From NCBI GenBank assembly GCA_017642695.1, contig JAEPQD010000001.1, positions 1,745,701 through 1,809,700 on the forward strand: 64,000 nt of DNA. The letters are read 5' to 3'. A program made the position numbers and the translations under genes. Source of the DNA: Parvibaculum sp. GTDB lineage: Bacteria; Pseudomonadota; Alphaproteobacteria; Parvibaculales; Parvibaculaceae. Below are positions 1 through 7,677 of this stretch, one piece after another. The notes beneath the pieces were generated by a model. That model saw only the letters and a program-made list of their open reading frames with translations. It made no database searches and had not been told where the DNA came from. Position 1 is the stretch's first letter, and each line of letters starts with the position of its first letter.

Positions 1-1
1 C

Positions 2-682
2 GCCGCGACCCATGCGAACCGCGCGAACCTCGCCGACGGCTTCTTCCGCACCGTGATCGCGCGCTACGAAGGCACGCGGCTCGGGCGGCAGGAACTCGAT
101 GCCGAACTGATCGAGGACAATCCGGACGCGATCTGGAGCCGCGAAACGGTTGAACGCGGCCGTGTGGCGAAAGCGCCGGCCGACCTCGTCCGCGTGGTGG
201 TGGGCGTCGACCCACCGGTAACAGGCGGCGCGAAGTCGGACGAATGCGGCATCGTCTGCGCGGGGCTTGGGCCGGACGGTCATGCCTATGTGCTGGACGA
301 CCGCTCGATGGGGCGGCTGTCGCCGCTCGCCTGGGCAAAGCGCGTCGCGGGCTGCTACCGCGCGCATGAGGCGGACCGGATCGTCGCCGAGGTAAACCAG
401 GGCGGCGACATGGTCGCGACGGTGATGCGGCAGGAACTGCCGGAAGCGCCGATCAGGCTGGTGCGCGCGACAAGGGGAAAGCGCGTCCGCGCCGAACCCG
501 TCGCCGCGCTTTACGAGCGGGGTCTCGTCCATCACGTGGGCGCCTTCGCGAAGCTGGAAGACCAGATGTGCGACTGGGTGCCTGGCGCAAAAAGCCCCGA
601 CCGGCTCGACGCGCTCGTCTGGGCACTGACGGAACTGATGCTCGGAGGAGAGGCAGGAGAACCTAAACTGAGGCGTTTATGA
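2..682 (+). CDS. GTA/phage large terminase, C-terminal part (5' truncated by window)
   Basis: This is the DNA-packaging motor of the GTA capsid, and only its C-terminal nuclease half is in the window. The reading frame is open from base 2 and runs through THANRANL and FFRTVIARYEGT, residues typical of the end of the ATPase part of RcGTA-type terminases. It is followed by an RNase H-like nuclease whose first acidic strand reads VGVDPP and which ends with a D-R-L-D-A segment. About 226 codons are visible and the stop is at 680-682. The GTG at 53 is internal, not the start. It is the first gene of the head module. The next head gene, the portal, starts about 1.5 kb later because a GAF-EAL gene lies between them. 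The family assignment is firm; GTA rather than ordinary phage is inferred from the cluster that follows. Confidence 0.88.
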   Translation, partial: AATHANRANLADGFFRTVIARYEGTRLGRQELDAELIEDNPDAIWSRETVERGRVAKAPADLVRVVVGVDPPVTGGAKSDECGIVCAGLGPDGHAYVLDDRSMGRLSPLAWAKRVAGCYRAHEADRIVAEVNQGGDMVATVMRQELPEAPIRLVRATRGKRVRAEPVAALYERGLVHHVGAFAKLEDQMCDWVPGAKSPDRLDALVWALTELMLGGEAGEPKLRRL

Positions 683-825
683 TTGAAAAAACGGTGCCTG
701 TTCTCCTCGGTGACGCATGCAGGACCCGCGCGGTTAGTCTTTCTTTAAACGGGTAATGTGACCTTGAGGGACCGCTGCAGGCAGGCCTCGCAGCGGGTTG
801 GTAGAGTATTGTCCGAGGTCCGTCC

Positions 826-2064
826 ATGCCGATCGGTATCCTGCAGCATCTGGCGCACGAAAACGCGCTTGCCGAGTCCGACACGATCAAGCGCGCGCTG
901 GAAGCGATCCGCAGCCATCTGGAGATGGATGTCGCCTATGTTTCGGAGTTCGTCGGCAACTTCTCCGTGATGCGGCAGGTCGATGCGCCGGGGCTCGAGG
1001 AACTGGTGAAGCCGGGCGATGCGAACTCGCTGGACGACGTCTATTGCCGTCATATCCTGGAAGGCCGGTTGCCGGAGCTGATGCCCGACACCTCGCAAAT
1101 CCCTTTCGCGGCCGACATGCCGATCACCGCGATGATCGGCTCGCATGTGAGCGTGCCGCTGCGCCGCCCGGACGGCGAGACCTACGGCATGTTCTGCTGC
1201 TTCTCGTCCGAGCCGAAGCCGTCGCTGAACGAACGCGACCTCAACATCACGCGCGCCTTTGCGAGCCTCGCCGCCGAGCAGATCGGACGTGACCTGGAAG
1301 CGAACCGGGAACGGGACGAGAAGATCGCGCGCATCCGCTCGGCGATCGACGCGGAAGCCTTTTCGCCGGTCTTCCAGCCGATCGTCGACCTCTACAGCAA
1401 CCAGACGATGGGTTACGAATGCCTGACGCGGTTCGCCGCCCTGCCGCTCCGCGCACCGGATGTCTGGTTCAATGAGGCGGCCGAAGTGGGCCTCGGCACC
1501 GAGCTCGAACTGGCGGCCCTGCGCGCGGCGCTGAAATGTCTCGTACATCTGCCCGACGACATAACGCTGTCGCTGAACGCCGCGCCGGAAACGCTGTTGC
1601 ATGAGGATTTTCCGGCGATCTTCGGCGGTCTGCCGCTGAATCGCATCGTGCTGGAAGTGACGGAACATGCGGAAGCCGCCGATTACGACGCGCTGCGCGT
1701 GTCGCTGAAGCCGCTGCGCGAGAAAGGGCTGAAACTCGCGGTGGACGACGCAGGCGCGGGCTATGCGAGCCTGCACCACATCCTGAAGCTCGAGCCCGAC
1801 ATGATCAAACTCGACATGTCGCTGACGCGCGACGTGCATGAAGACCCGGCGAAGCGCTCGCTCGCCGCCGCGCTGCTGCTCTTCGCGCGCCAGACCGGGA
1901 GCGAGATCGTGGCCGAAGGGATCGAGACGGCGCAGGAACTCGACGTGCTGAAATCGCTCGGCATCTCCAAGGGGCAGGGCTACCTGCTCGGCAGGCCGGC
2001 CCCGCTGGAAGAGGCGGTGGGCGCGCTGAAAGCGGCAAGGGCCGCGCCTTACATTTTTTCGTAG
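826..2064 (+). CDS. GAF-EAL cyclic-di-GMP phosphodiesterase inserted in the GTA cluster
   Basis: This is a 412-residue cytosolic signalling protein predicted to hydrolyse c-di-GMP. Residues about 15-160 look like a GAF sensor domain, a short charged helix follows, and residues about 178-400 are an EAL domain. The catalytic set appears complete. The signature Glu is in E198-C-L (ECL instead of EAL), Asn is 251, the ExxE strand ends at E280, the DD pair is D307-D308, Lys is 328, Glu is 364 and Gln is 384, before GYLLGRP. No membrane segment or GGDEF domain is present. It sits between terminase and portal on the same strand as the GTA genes, with 143 bases before it and a palindromic element after it. 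It is not a GTA structural gene. A link between c-di-GMP and GTA production is known in Rhodobacter; a regulatory role here is inference. Confidence 0.9.
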   Translation: MPIGILQHLAHENALAESDTIKRALEAIRSHLEMDVAYVSEFVGNFSVMRQVDAPGLEELVKPGDANSLDDVYCRHILEGRLPELMPDTSQIPFAADMPITAMIGSHVSVPLRRPDGETYGMFCCFSSEPKPSLNERDLNITRAFASLAAEQIGRDLEANRERDEKIARIRSAIDAEAFSPVFQPIVDLYSNQTMGYECLTRFAALPLRAPDVWFNEAAEVGLGTELELAALRAALKCLVHLPDDITLSLNAAPETLLHEDFPAIFGGLPLNRIVLEVTEHAEAADYDALRVSLKPLREKGLKLAVDDAGAGYASLHHILKLEPDMIKLDMSLTRDVHEDPAKRSLAAALLLFARQTGSEIVAEGIETAQELDVLKSLGISKGQGYLLGRPAPLEEAVGALKAARAAPYIFS

Positions 2065-2089
2065 GACGGTTTTCCCGTCATATCGAAGT

Positions 2090-2171
2090 GTCACCCCGGC
2101 GAAAGCCGGGGTCCATCTGACTCGCGTATTCTTGGCACCCGCCCATGGATCCCGGCTTTCGCCGGGATGAC
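2090..2171. repeat. Palindromic intergenic element (about 82 bp), copy 1
   Basis: Two 26-base arms face each other around a 30-base centre. The left arm starts GTCACCCCGGCG and the right arm ends CGCCGGGATGAC; they match in reverse complement at 24 of 26 positions. Each arm is also an internal palindrome (CCCGGC-TTTCG-type). It resembles the mosaic palindromes scattered between genes in many alphaproteobacteria, and shares its GTCACCCC/ATGAC ends with the element at 4000-4085. It lies between the EAL gene and the portal gene. Confidence 0.8.
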
Positions 2172-2209
2172 AATGTGGGGGTGCACAGGATTTCAAGGAA
2201 AACCCATCC

Positions 2210-3409
2210 ATGCCCAATCCGCTTGCCGCGCTCGCGGGCGCGTTGCGCCGCCGCGCGCCCGAACGAAAAGAGAGCCGGGTCGCGCCGGTGATCGCGCTCC
2301 ACATGCAGGGGCGGCCCGTCTGGACGCCGCGCGACTATGCGGCGCTGGCGGAGGAGGGCTACCGGCGGAACGCGGTCGCCTATCGCTGCGTGCGCATGAT
2401 CGCGGAGGCGGCGGCGAGCCTTCCGTGGCTACTCTATGACGGCGACAGGGAGCTTTCCGAGCATCCGTTGCTCTCGCTCATCGAACGGCCGAACGGCGCG
2501 CAGGCAGGCGCGGACTTGTTCGAGAGCTGGTACAGCTTCCTGCAGGTCGCCGGCAACAGCTACATGGAACTCGTGGAGGTGGACAGCGCTCCCCGCGAAC
2601 TCTACGTGCTGAGGCCGGACCGCATGAAGGCGGTGCCGGGGCGGAACGGCTGGCCCGAGGCTTACGAATATTCCGTCAACGGACGGGTGGTGACGATCCC
2701 GGCGGGCGCGCGGAGCGCCGTGCTGCACATGCGGCTCTTCAACCCGGTGGACGACCATTACGGGCAGAGCCCGCTGGAAGCCGCCGCCTGCGCCATCGAC
2801 ATCCATAACGCGGCGGGAAGCTGGAACAAGGCGCTGCTCGACAATGCGGCGCGGCCTTCCGGCGCGCTCGTCTACAAGGGCGGCGAGGCGGGCGCGAACC
2901 TCACCGAAGACCAGTTCGAGCGGCTGAAGCGCGAACTCGCCGAGAACTACCAGGGCGCGGCGAATGCCGGCCGGCCGCTGCTGCTGGAAGGAGGGCTCGA
3001 CTGGACGAGCATGGGACTTTCCCCGAAGGACATGGATTTCATCGAGGCGAAGCACGCGGCGGCGCGCGAGATCGCGCTCGCCTTCGGCGTGCCGCCCATG
3101 CTGCTCGGCATTCCGGGCGACAACACCTATGCGAACATGCGCGAGGCGAACCGCGCCTTCTGGCGGGGCACCGTGCTGCCGCTGGCGGGCCGCACCGCGC
3201 GGGCGCTGACGCATTGGCTGGGCCCCCGCTACGAGGGGAAGCTCCGCCTCTGGTACGACGCCGACGGTGTCGACGCACTCAGCGCCGACCGCGACGCGCT
3301 CTGGGCGCGGGTCACGCGCGCCGACTTCCTGAGCGACACGGAAAAACGCGAGGCCGTGGGATATGGCGAGAGGGAGAAGGAGGTCAGGCGCCGCGCGTCT
3401 TCGACTTGA
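2210..3409 (+). CDS. GTA/phage portal protein (HK97 family)
   Basis: This is the dodecameric ring at the capsid vertex through which DNA passes, joining head and tail. It is 399 residues long, normal for the HK97/RcGTA portal family. Family landmarks are the N-terminal YRRNAVAYRCVRMIAEAAAS helix, the YGQSPLEAA clip region, and the C-terminal GVPPMLLGIPGDNTYANM segment. The ATG at 2210 follows the palindromic element and the next GTA gene in the module is at 3714. Its last 26 bases overlap, tail to tail, the end of a small membrane gene on the other strand. Downstream come prohead protease and capsid in the usual GTA order. Confidence 0.93.
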   Translation: MPNPLAALAGALRRRAPERKESRVAPVIALHMQGRPVWTPRDYAALAEEGYRRNAVAYRCVRMIAEAAASLPWLLYDGDRELSEHPLLSLIERPNGAQAGADLFESWYSFLQVAGNSYMELVEVDSAPRELYVLRPDRMKAVPGRNGWPEAYEYSVNGRVVTIPAGARSAVLHMRLFNPVDDHYGQSPLEAAACAIDIHNAAGSWNKALLDNAARPSGALVYKGGEAGANLTEDQFERLKRELAENYQGAANAGRPLLLEGGLDWTSMGLSPKDMDFIEAKHAAAREIALAFGVPPMLLGIPGDNTYANMREANRAFWRGTVLPLAGRTARALTHWLGPRYEGKLRLWYDADGVDALSADRDALWARVTRADFLSDTEKREAVGYGEREKEVRRRASST

Positions 3410-3686
3410 GGATGTTCTGGACGGCGGCGACGATGCCGACGAAGCCGAACACGGTGAAGACGAAGCCGATGCCGACGCCCCGCATCTGCCAGGAAAGCGA
3501 AAGCAGCATGATGCCGATGACGAGGCTGAAGGCGCTGTGCGGCGAGAGCCTGTAGCCCTTGATCGTCAGGAGGGCGGGAACGGCGAAGCCCTTCGCGCGC
3601 GTGCGCTCCTCGGTCCAGATGAGGAGGAGGGGGCCGCAGGCGAGCGCGGCGCCCATGAGAAGGATCAGCCATTCGTCGGAAGTCAT
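3384..3686 (-). CDS. Small multi-spanning membrane protein, antisense within the GTA cluster
   Basis: A 100-residue hydrophobic protein starts MTSDEWLILLMG. Three membrane segments are visible, at about residues 6-24, 52-69 and 73-92, separated by a basic loop (ERTRAKG) and a positively charged tail (KSKTRGA). I do not recognise a family. It is read against the GTA genes: its 3' end overlaps the portal stop by 26 bases, and its ATG is only 27 bases from the start of the next + strand gene, so the divergent promoter space is tiny. The arrangement repeats at three other places in the cluster. The length, hydrophobicity pattern and clean start support a real gene, but function is unknown. Confidence 0.6.
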   Translation of the reverse strand: MTSDEWLILLMGAALACGPLLLIWTEERTRAKGFAVPALLTIKGYRLSPHSAFSLVIGIMLLSLSWQMRGVGIGFVFTVFGFVGIVAAVQNILKSKTRGA

Positions 3687-3713
3687 GTCGGGTCTTTCGA
3701 AAGGGGAGAGCCG

Positions 3714-3971
3714 GTGGAAGAGACAGCATACACGAAAGAGGCGCCTGTGTGGGCGATAGACCGCCGCGTGCCCGTGGCGGTGATCGTGACGATCCTGGTG
3801 CAATCGGCGGCGGCGCTTCTCTGGGCGGGCGCGGCGAATGAGCGCCTCGGCGCGCTCGAGACGCGGACAGAACGGATCGGCGAACTCGTCGAGCGCACCG
3901 CGCGGCTCGAGGAGCAGGCGAAGAGCGCGAACGCGGCGTTGGCGCGGATCGAGGAGAGGCTGGGGAGGTAG
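3714..3971 (+). CDS. Small membrane/coiled-coil protein at the RcGTA g3.5 position
   Basis: An 85-residue protein starts at GTG with a GGGGAG ribosome site just upstream. Residues about 19-38 (VAVIVTILVQSAAALLWAG) form one membrane helix. The remaining about 45 residues are a charged heptad-like helix (ERLGALETRTERIGELVERTARLEEQ). A short protein of this build lies between portal and prohead protease in many RcGTA-like clusters. Its role in GTA assembly is unknown to me. Its stop is 28 bases before a palindromic element and about 130 bases before an intrinsic terminator. Confidence 0.68.
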   Translation: MEETAYTKEAPVWAIDRRVPVAVIVTILVQSAAALLWAGAANERLGALETRTERIGELVERTARLEEQAKSANAALARIEERLGR

Positions 3972-3999
3972 GACGCCACCTTCGTCCTCAAAACAAGAC

Positions 4000-4085
4000 G
4001 TCACCCCCGAGCTTGACCCGGGGGTCCAGAGCAGCGCACGCGGAGCAAGCGGCCCCTGGATTGCCGGGTCAAGCCCGGCAATGAC
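4000..4085. repeat. Palindromic intergenic element (about 86 bp), copy 2
   Basis: Two arms of about 30 bases are separated by about 26 bases. The left arm begins GTCACCCCCGAGCTTGACCC and the right arm ends GGTCAAGCCCGGCAATGAC. The arms are reverse complements apart from a few mismatches, and each contains a GCTTGACCC/GGGTCAAGC core. It has the same outer ends as the element at 2090-2171, so the two probably belong to one repeat family. It sits between two GTA head genes. Confidence 0.78.
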
Positions 4086-4100
4086 AGTTGTGTTGATTGA

Positions 4101-4124
4101 AGGCGCCCCTGCGGCGCCTTTTTT
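4101..4124 (+). terminator. Intrinsic terminator before the prohead protease gene
   Basis: A GGCGCC stem, a five-base loop (CCTGC) and a second GGCGCC are followed by six T residues. This is a compact rho-independent terminator shape on the + strand. It lies inside the head gene run, 34 bases before the protease start, so it could reduce read-through from the upstream genes or belong to the repeat next to it. Confidence 0.7.
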
Positions 4125-4158
4125 GTTGCGCGGAACCATGCCCATACGGAGGAAACGA

Positions 4159-4830
4159 GTGACCGAGGCCGTGACGAAACAGGAAGGCGAGCGGAAGGCG
4201 GCGCGCTTCGAGGCGAAGGCCGTGAAGGCGGATGGGAGCTTCGAGGGCTATGCCTCGCTTTTCGGGGCGGAGGATCTCGGACGCGACGTGGTGATGCCCG
4301 GCGCGTTCCGCAAATCGCTGCTGAAGCGGGGGCCGCGCGGCGTGAAGCTTCTCTACCAGCACGAGCCGAACGAGGTGATCGGCACCTGGGAAGAGATCAA
4401 GGAGGATGCGCGCGGGCTCTTCGTGCGCGGGCAGCTCCTCACCGACGTCATGCGCGCCCGCGAGGTGCTGGCGCTGATGCGGGCGGGCGCCGTCGACGGG
4501 CTTTCCATCGGCTATCACGTGGTGAAGGCAGAGAGCGACCGCGCGAGCGGCGCGCGCCGCCTTCACGAAGTCGACCTCTGGGAAATCTCGGTCGTGACCT
4601 TCCCGATGCTCCCCGCCGCGCGGGTGAGCGCGGTGAAGCGGGACGGCCGCCCCACCACACGCGAATTCGAACGCTGGCTCATGCAGGACGCTGGGTTCAG
4701 CCGGACCGAAGCCCGGACGATCGTCCAGCGGGGCTTCAAGGCGCTGCCTGCCCCGCGGGAGGCGGGGAGCGCGAGCGACCAGGCGCTTGCCCGTGCGTTC
4801 CGTGCGGCGGCGCGGCTTTTCACGAGCTGA
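4159..4830 (+). CDS. GTA prohead maturation protease (HK97 family, U35)
   Basis: This serine protease cleaves the capsid protein scaffold during head maturation. It is about 223 residues from the GTG at 4159, chosen because GGAGG lies six bases upstream; an in-frame ATG at 4138 is possible. The family pattern is clear: EGYASLFG near the N-terminus, the catalytic histidine at about 68 in LYQHEPNEVIG, and the serine at about 116 in DGLSIGY, followed by WEISVVTFPM. It immediately precedes the major capsid gene with a 36-base gap, as in HK97-type phages and RcGTA. Confidence 0.92.
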   Translation: MTEAVTKQEGERKAARFEAKAVKADGSFEGYASLFGAEDLGRDVVMPGAFRKSLLKRGPRGVKLLYQHEPNEVIGTWEEIKEDARGLFVRGQLLTDVMRAREVLALMRAGAVDGLSIGYHVVKAESDRASGARRLHEVDLWEISVVTFPMLPAARVSAVKRDGRPTTREFERWLMQDAGFSRTEARTIVQRGFKALPAPREAGSASDQALARAFRAAARLFTS

Positions 4831-4866
4831 ACCCGACACATCCCAACACCTGAACGGAGACGACAC

Positions 4867-6168
4867 ATGTCGCAGTGGAACGACGGCGTGCCGCGCATCG
4901 GCGCGTCGCTGAAGGAAGAGGCGCGCGCGCCCGAGACGAAAAGCGGCGAGGGACATGCCAGCGCACATGAAGTGCGCGAGGCGATGGACGAGTTTCTGTC
5001 CTCCTTCGAGGAGTTCAAATCCGCGAATGACGAGCGGCTCGGCGAACTCGAACGCAAGCTGACCGCCGACGTGATCGCGGAGGAAAAGGTGGAGCGCATC
5101 AACCGCGCGCTCGACCAGCAGAAGAAGAAGCTCGACGAACTGACGCTTGCCGCCCAGCGCCCCGACCTCGGCGGCCGGGCGGAATGCGGGCATGCCGAGC
5201 GCGAGCACAAGCGCGCCTTCGAGGGCTATGTGCGCAAGGGCGAGGCGCAGGAGCTGCGCGGGCTGGAGGCGAAGGCGCTGTCCATGCAGTCCGACCCGGA
5301 TGGCGGCTATCTGGTGCCCGCCGAGACGGAACGCATGATCGAGCGGATCGTGTCCGAGGTGTCGCCGATCCGCGCCATCGCCGGCCTGCGCCGGATCGGG
5401 GCGCAGAGCTACAAGAAGCCCTTCTCGACGGGCGGTGCGCAGACGGGCTGGGTGGGCGAGACGGAAGCGCGGCCGCAGACGGCGACGCCCTCGCTTGCCG
5501 AGATCGAGTTTCCGGCGATGGAGCTTTATGCCATGCCGGCGGCGACGCCGACGCTGCTCGACGATGCGGCGGTCAATATCGACCAGTGGCTCGCCGAAGA
5601 AGTGCAGACCGCCTTCGTCGAACAGGAGGGCGCGGCCTTCGTCAATGGCGACGGCGTGAAGAAGCCGCGCGGCTTCCTCGACTATGATCGCGTGGCGGAC
5701 GGCGCCTGGGAATGGGGCAAGCTCGGCTTCATCGCGACCGGAAACGAAGGCGGCTTTCCGACCTCGAACCCGGGCGACAAGCTGATCGACCTCGTTTATG
5801 CGGTGAAGTCCGGCTACCGCACGAATGGCCGCTTCGTGATGAACCGCACCACCCAGGCGGCGATCCGGAAGTTCAAGGACACGGAAGGCAACTATCTCTG
5901 GCAGCCCGCGCTCGCGGCCGGCCAGCCGCCGACGCTGCTGAACTATCCGGTGACCGAGGCCGAGGACATGCCGTCCGTCTCGGCGGATGCGCCCGCGGTC
6001 GCTTTCGGCGATTTCCGCCGGGGCTATCTGATCGTCGACCGGGTGGGCGTGCGCGTGCTGCGCGATCCCTACAGCGCGAAACCCTACGTGCTGTTCTACA
6101 CGACGAAACGGGTCGGCGGCGGCGTGCAGAACTTCGAGGCGATCAAGTTCCTCCAGTTCTCGTCGTGA
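4867..6168 (+). CDS. GTA major capsid protein (HK97 fold)
   Basis: This 433-residue protein builds the capsid shell. The first about 110 residues are a charged, helical delta/scaffold region (KLTADVIAEEKVERINRALDQ), expected to be removed by the protease encoded just upstream. The rest is an HK97-fold shell protein with the family stretch SDPDGGYLVPAE (from about residue 141), a TPTLLDDAAVNI segment, FVNGDGVKKPRGFL, and the C-terminal DFRRGYLIVDRVGVRVLRDPY motif. Length and architecture match RcGTA gene 5. A short gap leads to the next gene at about 6181. Confidence 0.95.
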   Translation: MSQWNDGVPRIGASLKEEARAPETKSGEGHASAHEVREAMDEFLSSFEEFKSANDERLGELERKLTADVIAEEKVERINRALDQQKKKLDELTLAAQRPDLGGRAECGHAEREHKRAFEGYVRKGEAQELRGLEAKALSMQSDPDGGYLVPAETERMIERIVSEVSPIRAIAGLRRIGAQSYKKPFSTGGAQTGWVGETEARPQTATPSLAEIEFPAMELYAMPAATPTLLDDAAVNIDQWLAEEVQTAFVEQEGAAFVNGDGVKKPRGFLDYDRVADGAWEWGKLGFIATGNEGGFPTSNPGDKLIDLVYAVKSGYRTNGRFVMNRTTQAAIRKFKDTEGNYLWQPALAAGQPPTLLNYPVTEAEDMPSVSADAPAVAFGDFRRGYLIVDRVGVRVLRDPYSAKPYVLFYTTKRVGGGVQNFEAIKFLQFSS

Positions 6169-6180
6169 GAGGTGATGCAG

Positions 6181-6612
6181 ATGCGTGACATTCACAATGG
6201 ACTGAAGGTGGTGCAGACGCTCGCCCCGAAACTGACGGCCGAAACGCGCTACGGCGCGCCCGTCGACCGCAAGGGCTTCGGCGCGGTGGAGCACATCGTC
6301 TCCGTCGGCACGGCGGGCGATGCCTTGTCGGAGACGGTTTCGATCGCCTGCGCAATCGAGGCGTCCGACGACGGCGCGACATGGGCCCCCGTGACGGCGG
6401 CGCATGAAGTGCTGGGCGAGGCGCCCGACGAAGCCGGCGTCTTCGCGCTCCTGGACACCGAGGCGGCGGACCTCCGCGACTACCGCATCGGCTATGCCGG
6501 TCCGGCGCGCTACACGCGCGTCGGCGTCGTGCTGACGGGCACCCATGCGGAAGGTACGCCCGTTGCGGCGCTCGCGCTTCTCGGCGCCGCGCAATTGAAG
6601 CCGGTGGGTTAG
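6181..6612 (+). CDS. Hypothetical GTA-cluster protein after capsid
   Basis: About 143 residues, starting MRDIHNGLKVVQTLAP. Starts at GTG 6172, ATG 6175 and ATG 6181 are all possible; 6181 has the best spacing from AGAGG. The sequence is rich in short strands and small residues (AIEASDDGATW, YRIGYAGPARYTRVGVVL), which suggests a beta-rich particle protein. Proteins of this kind follow the capsid gene in some alphaproteobacterial GTA-like and phage clusters, so a head decoration or accessory role is plausible. I do not recognise a defined family. Confidence 0.68.
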   Translation: MRDIHNGLKVVQTLAPKLTAETRYGAPVDRKGFGAVEHIVSVGTAGDALSETVSIACAIEASDDGATWAPVTAAHEVLGEAPDEAGVFALLDTEAADLRDYRIGYAGPARYTRVGVVLTGTHAEGTPVAALALLGAAQLKPVG

Positions 6613-6628
6613 GGGCCCTGTGTCTCCT

Positions 6629-6772
6629 TCCCACCCTCCCCTCGGGGAGGGTCGAAATTCACGGGGCTTCTTGCCTCGTGAATTTCGGGGGGGCTGACGC
6701 TCGGAAATCCCCCGCCCCGAAAAATTCTTCGCGGGCTCGAATTTTTCGACCCGCCCCCAAGGGCGGGTGGGA
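6629..6772. repeat. Nested palindromic element (about 144 bp)
   Basis: The outer arms (6629-6660 and 6739-6772) are imperfect inverted copies beginning TCCCACCC and ending GGGTGGGA. Inside are two perfect 10-base hairpins: GAAATTCACG/CGTGAATTTC at 6654-6663 and 6677-6686, and CGAAAAATTC/GAATTTTTCG at 6718-6727 and 6739-6748. The whole can fold as a cruciform or branched RNA. It is unlike the elements at 2090 and 4000 in sequence. It fills the gap between the gene at 6181 and the head-tail connector gene. Confidence 0.8.
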
Positions 6773-6802
6773 CGTGAGTCTTCTGTTTAGTGGGAACCAT
6801 TC

Positions 6803-7366
6803 ATGACCCTGACCCTCATCGCGGGGCCCGCAGCGGAGCCCGTGTCGCTCGCCGAGGCGCGCGCGCATCTGAAGCTCGACGCGACCGACGAGGACGCGCT
6901 GCTCGGTGCGCTCGTGACCGCGGCGCGCACCCTGCTCGAAGCCGAAACGCGGCGCGCCTTCATGACGCAGAGCTGGCGGCTGACGCTGGACGAATGGCCC
7001 GCGGGCGCACTGGCCCTCCCGCTCGCGCCGGTGGCGGGCGTGACCGCGGTGAAGGTGGCGGCGCTGAGCGGCGCCATGATCGAGATGGACCCCGGTTTCT
7101 ACGAGGTGGACGCACTGGGCGAACCGCCGCGCATCGCCGCGAAACGCGGGCAGGCCTGGCCGATGCCCGCGACGCGGCTTGCGGGCATCTCCGTCGATTT
7201 CGACGCGGGCTACGGCGCGGCGGCGGATGTGCCCATGCCGCTCCGGCAGGCGGTGCTGCTGCTTGCGTCGCACTGGTTCGAGAACCGCGAGCCCGTCGGC
7301 GACGGCGTCGAGTTGCCGCTCACCGTCTCCGCGCTCGTCGCGCGCTACCGGAGGTTGCGGCTGTGA
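6803..7366 (+). CDS. GTA head-tail connector (gp6-like adaptor)
   Basis: A 187-residue protein of the phage gp6-like connector family. The N-terminal pattern (PVSLAEARAHLKLDATDEDALL, then helices with EAETRRAF and SWRLTLDEWP) is the characteristic opening of these proteins. The C-terminus has LRQAVLLLASHWFENREP. It forms the ring below the portal. It corresponds to RcGTA gene 6. Its stop overlaps the GTG of the next gene by three bases, so the two are translationally coupled. Confidence 0.88.
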   Translation: MTLTLIAGPAAEPVSLAEARAHLKLDATDEDALLGALVTAARTLLEAETRRAFMTQSWRLTLDEWPAGALALPLAPVAGVTAVKVAALSGAMIEMDPGFYEVDALGEPPRIAAKRGQAWPMPATRLAGISVDFDAGYGAAADVPMPLRQAVLLLASHWFENREPVGDGVELPLTVSALVARYRRLRL

Positions 7367-7677
7367 TCGGTCAAATGCGCGAACGTGTGACGCTGCAGGC
7401 GCCGGTGCGGTTGCCCGACGGCGCGGGCGGGGCAGATGCCGCGTGGGACGCGGCGGCAACGGTCTGGGCGAAAGTGGAAGAGCGCAGCGGCGAGGAACGG
7501 ACGGCCGGCGAACGGCTCGCGGCGGAGGCGCGGCTCCGCGTGACGATCCGCCACCGCTCCGGCGTGACGGCGGAAATGCGCGCCCTCTGGAACGGGCGCG
7601 CGCTGGAGATTACGGGCATACGCGACCCGGACGGCCGCAAGCGCTTTCTCGTGCTCGATTGCGAGGAACGGCCATGA
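7363..7677 (+). CDS. GTA head closure / head-tail adaptor
   Basis: A 104-residue protein of the SPP1 gp16-like head closure family, equivalent to RcGTA gene 7. Visible features are the opening MRERVTLQAPV, the central WAKVEERSGEE, and the strand RVTIRHRSGVTAEMR leading to a C-terminal LEITGIRDPDGRKRFL. It closes the bottom of the connector after DNA packaging. The GTG start lies within the stop region of the connector gene, and its own stop overlaps the next ATG, giving a chain of coupled genes. Confidence 0.88.
   Translation: MIGQMRERVTLQAPVRLPDGAGGADAAWDAAATVWAKVEERSGEERTAGERLAAEARLRVTIRHRSGVTAEMRALWNGRALEITGIRDPDGRKRFLVLDCEERP

Noticed and set aside
745-2304. Open frame of about 519 codons on the - strand over the EAL gene
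   Set aside because: Shadow of the EAL gene; it also crosses the palindromic element, and no family signature is seen.
4069-6594. Open frame of 841 codons on the - strand over protease and capsid
   Set aside because: Antisense shadow; extremely rich in Arg, His and Gly, no motif, crosses four clearly coded + strand genes.
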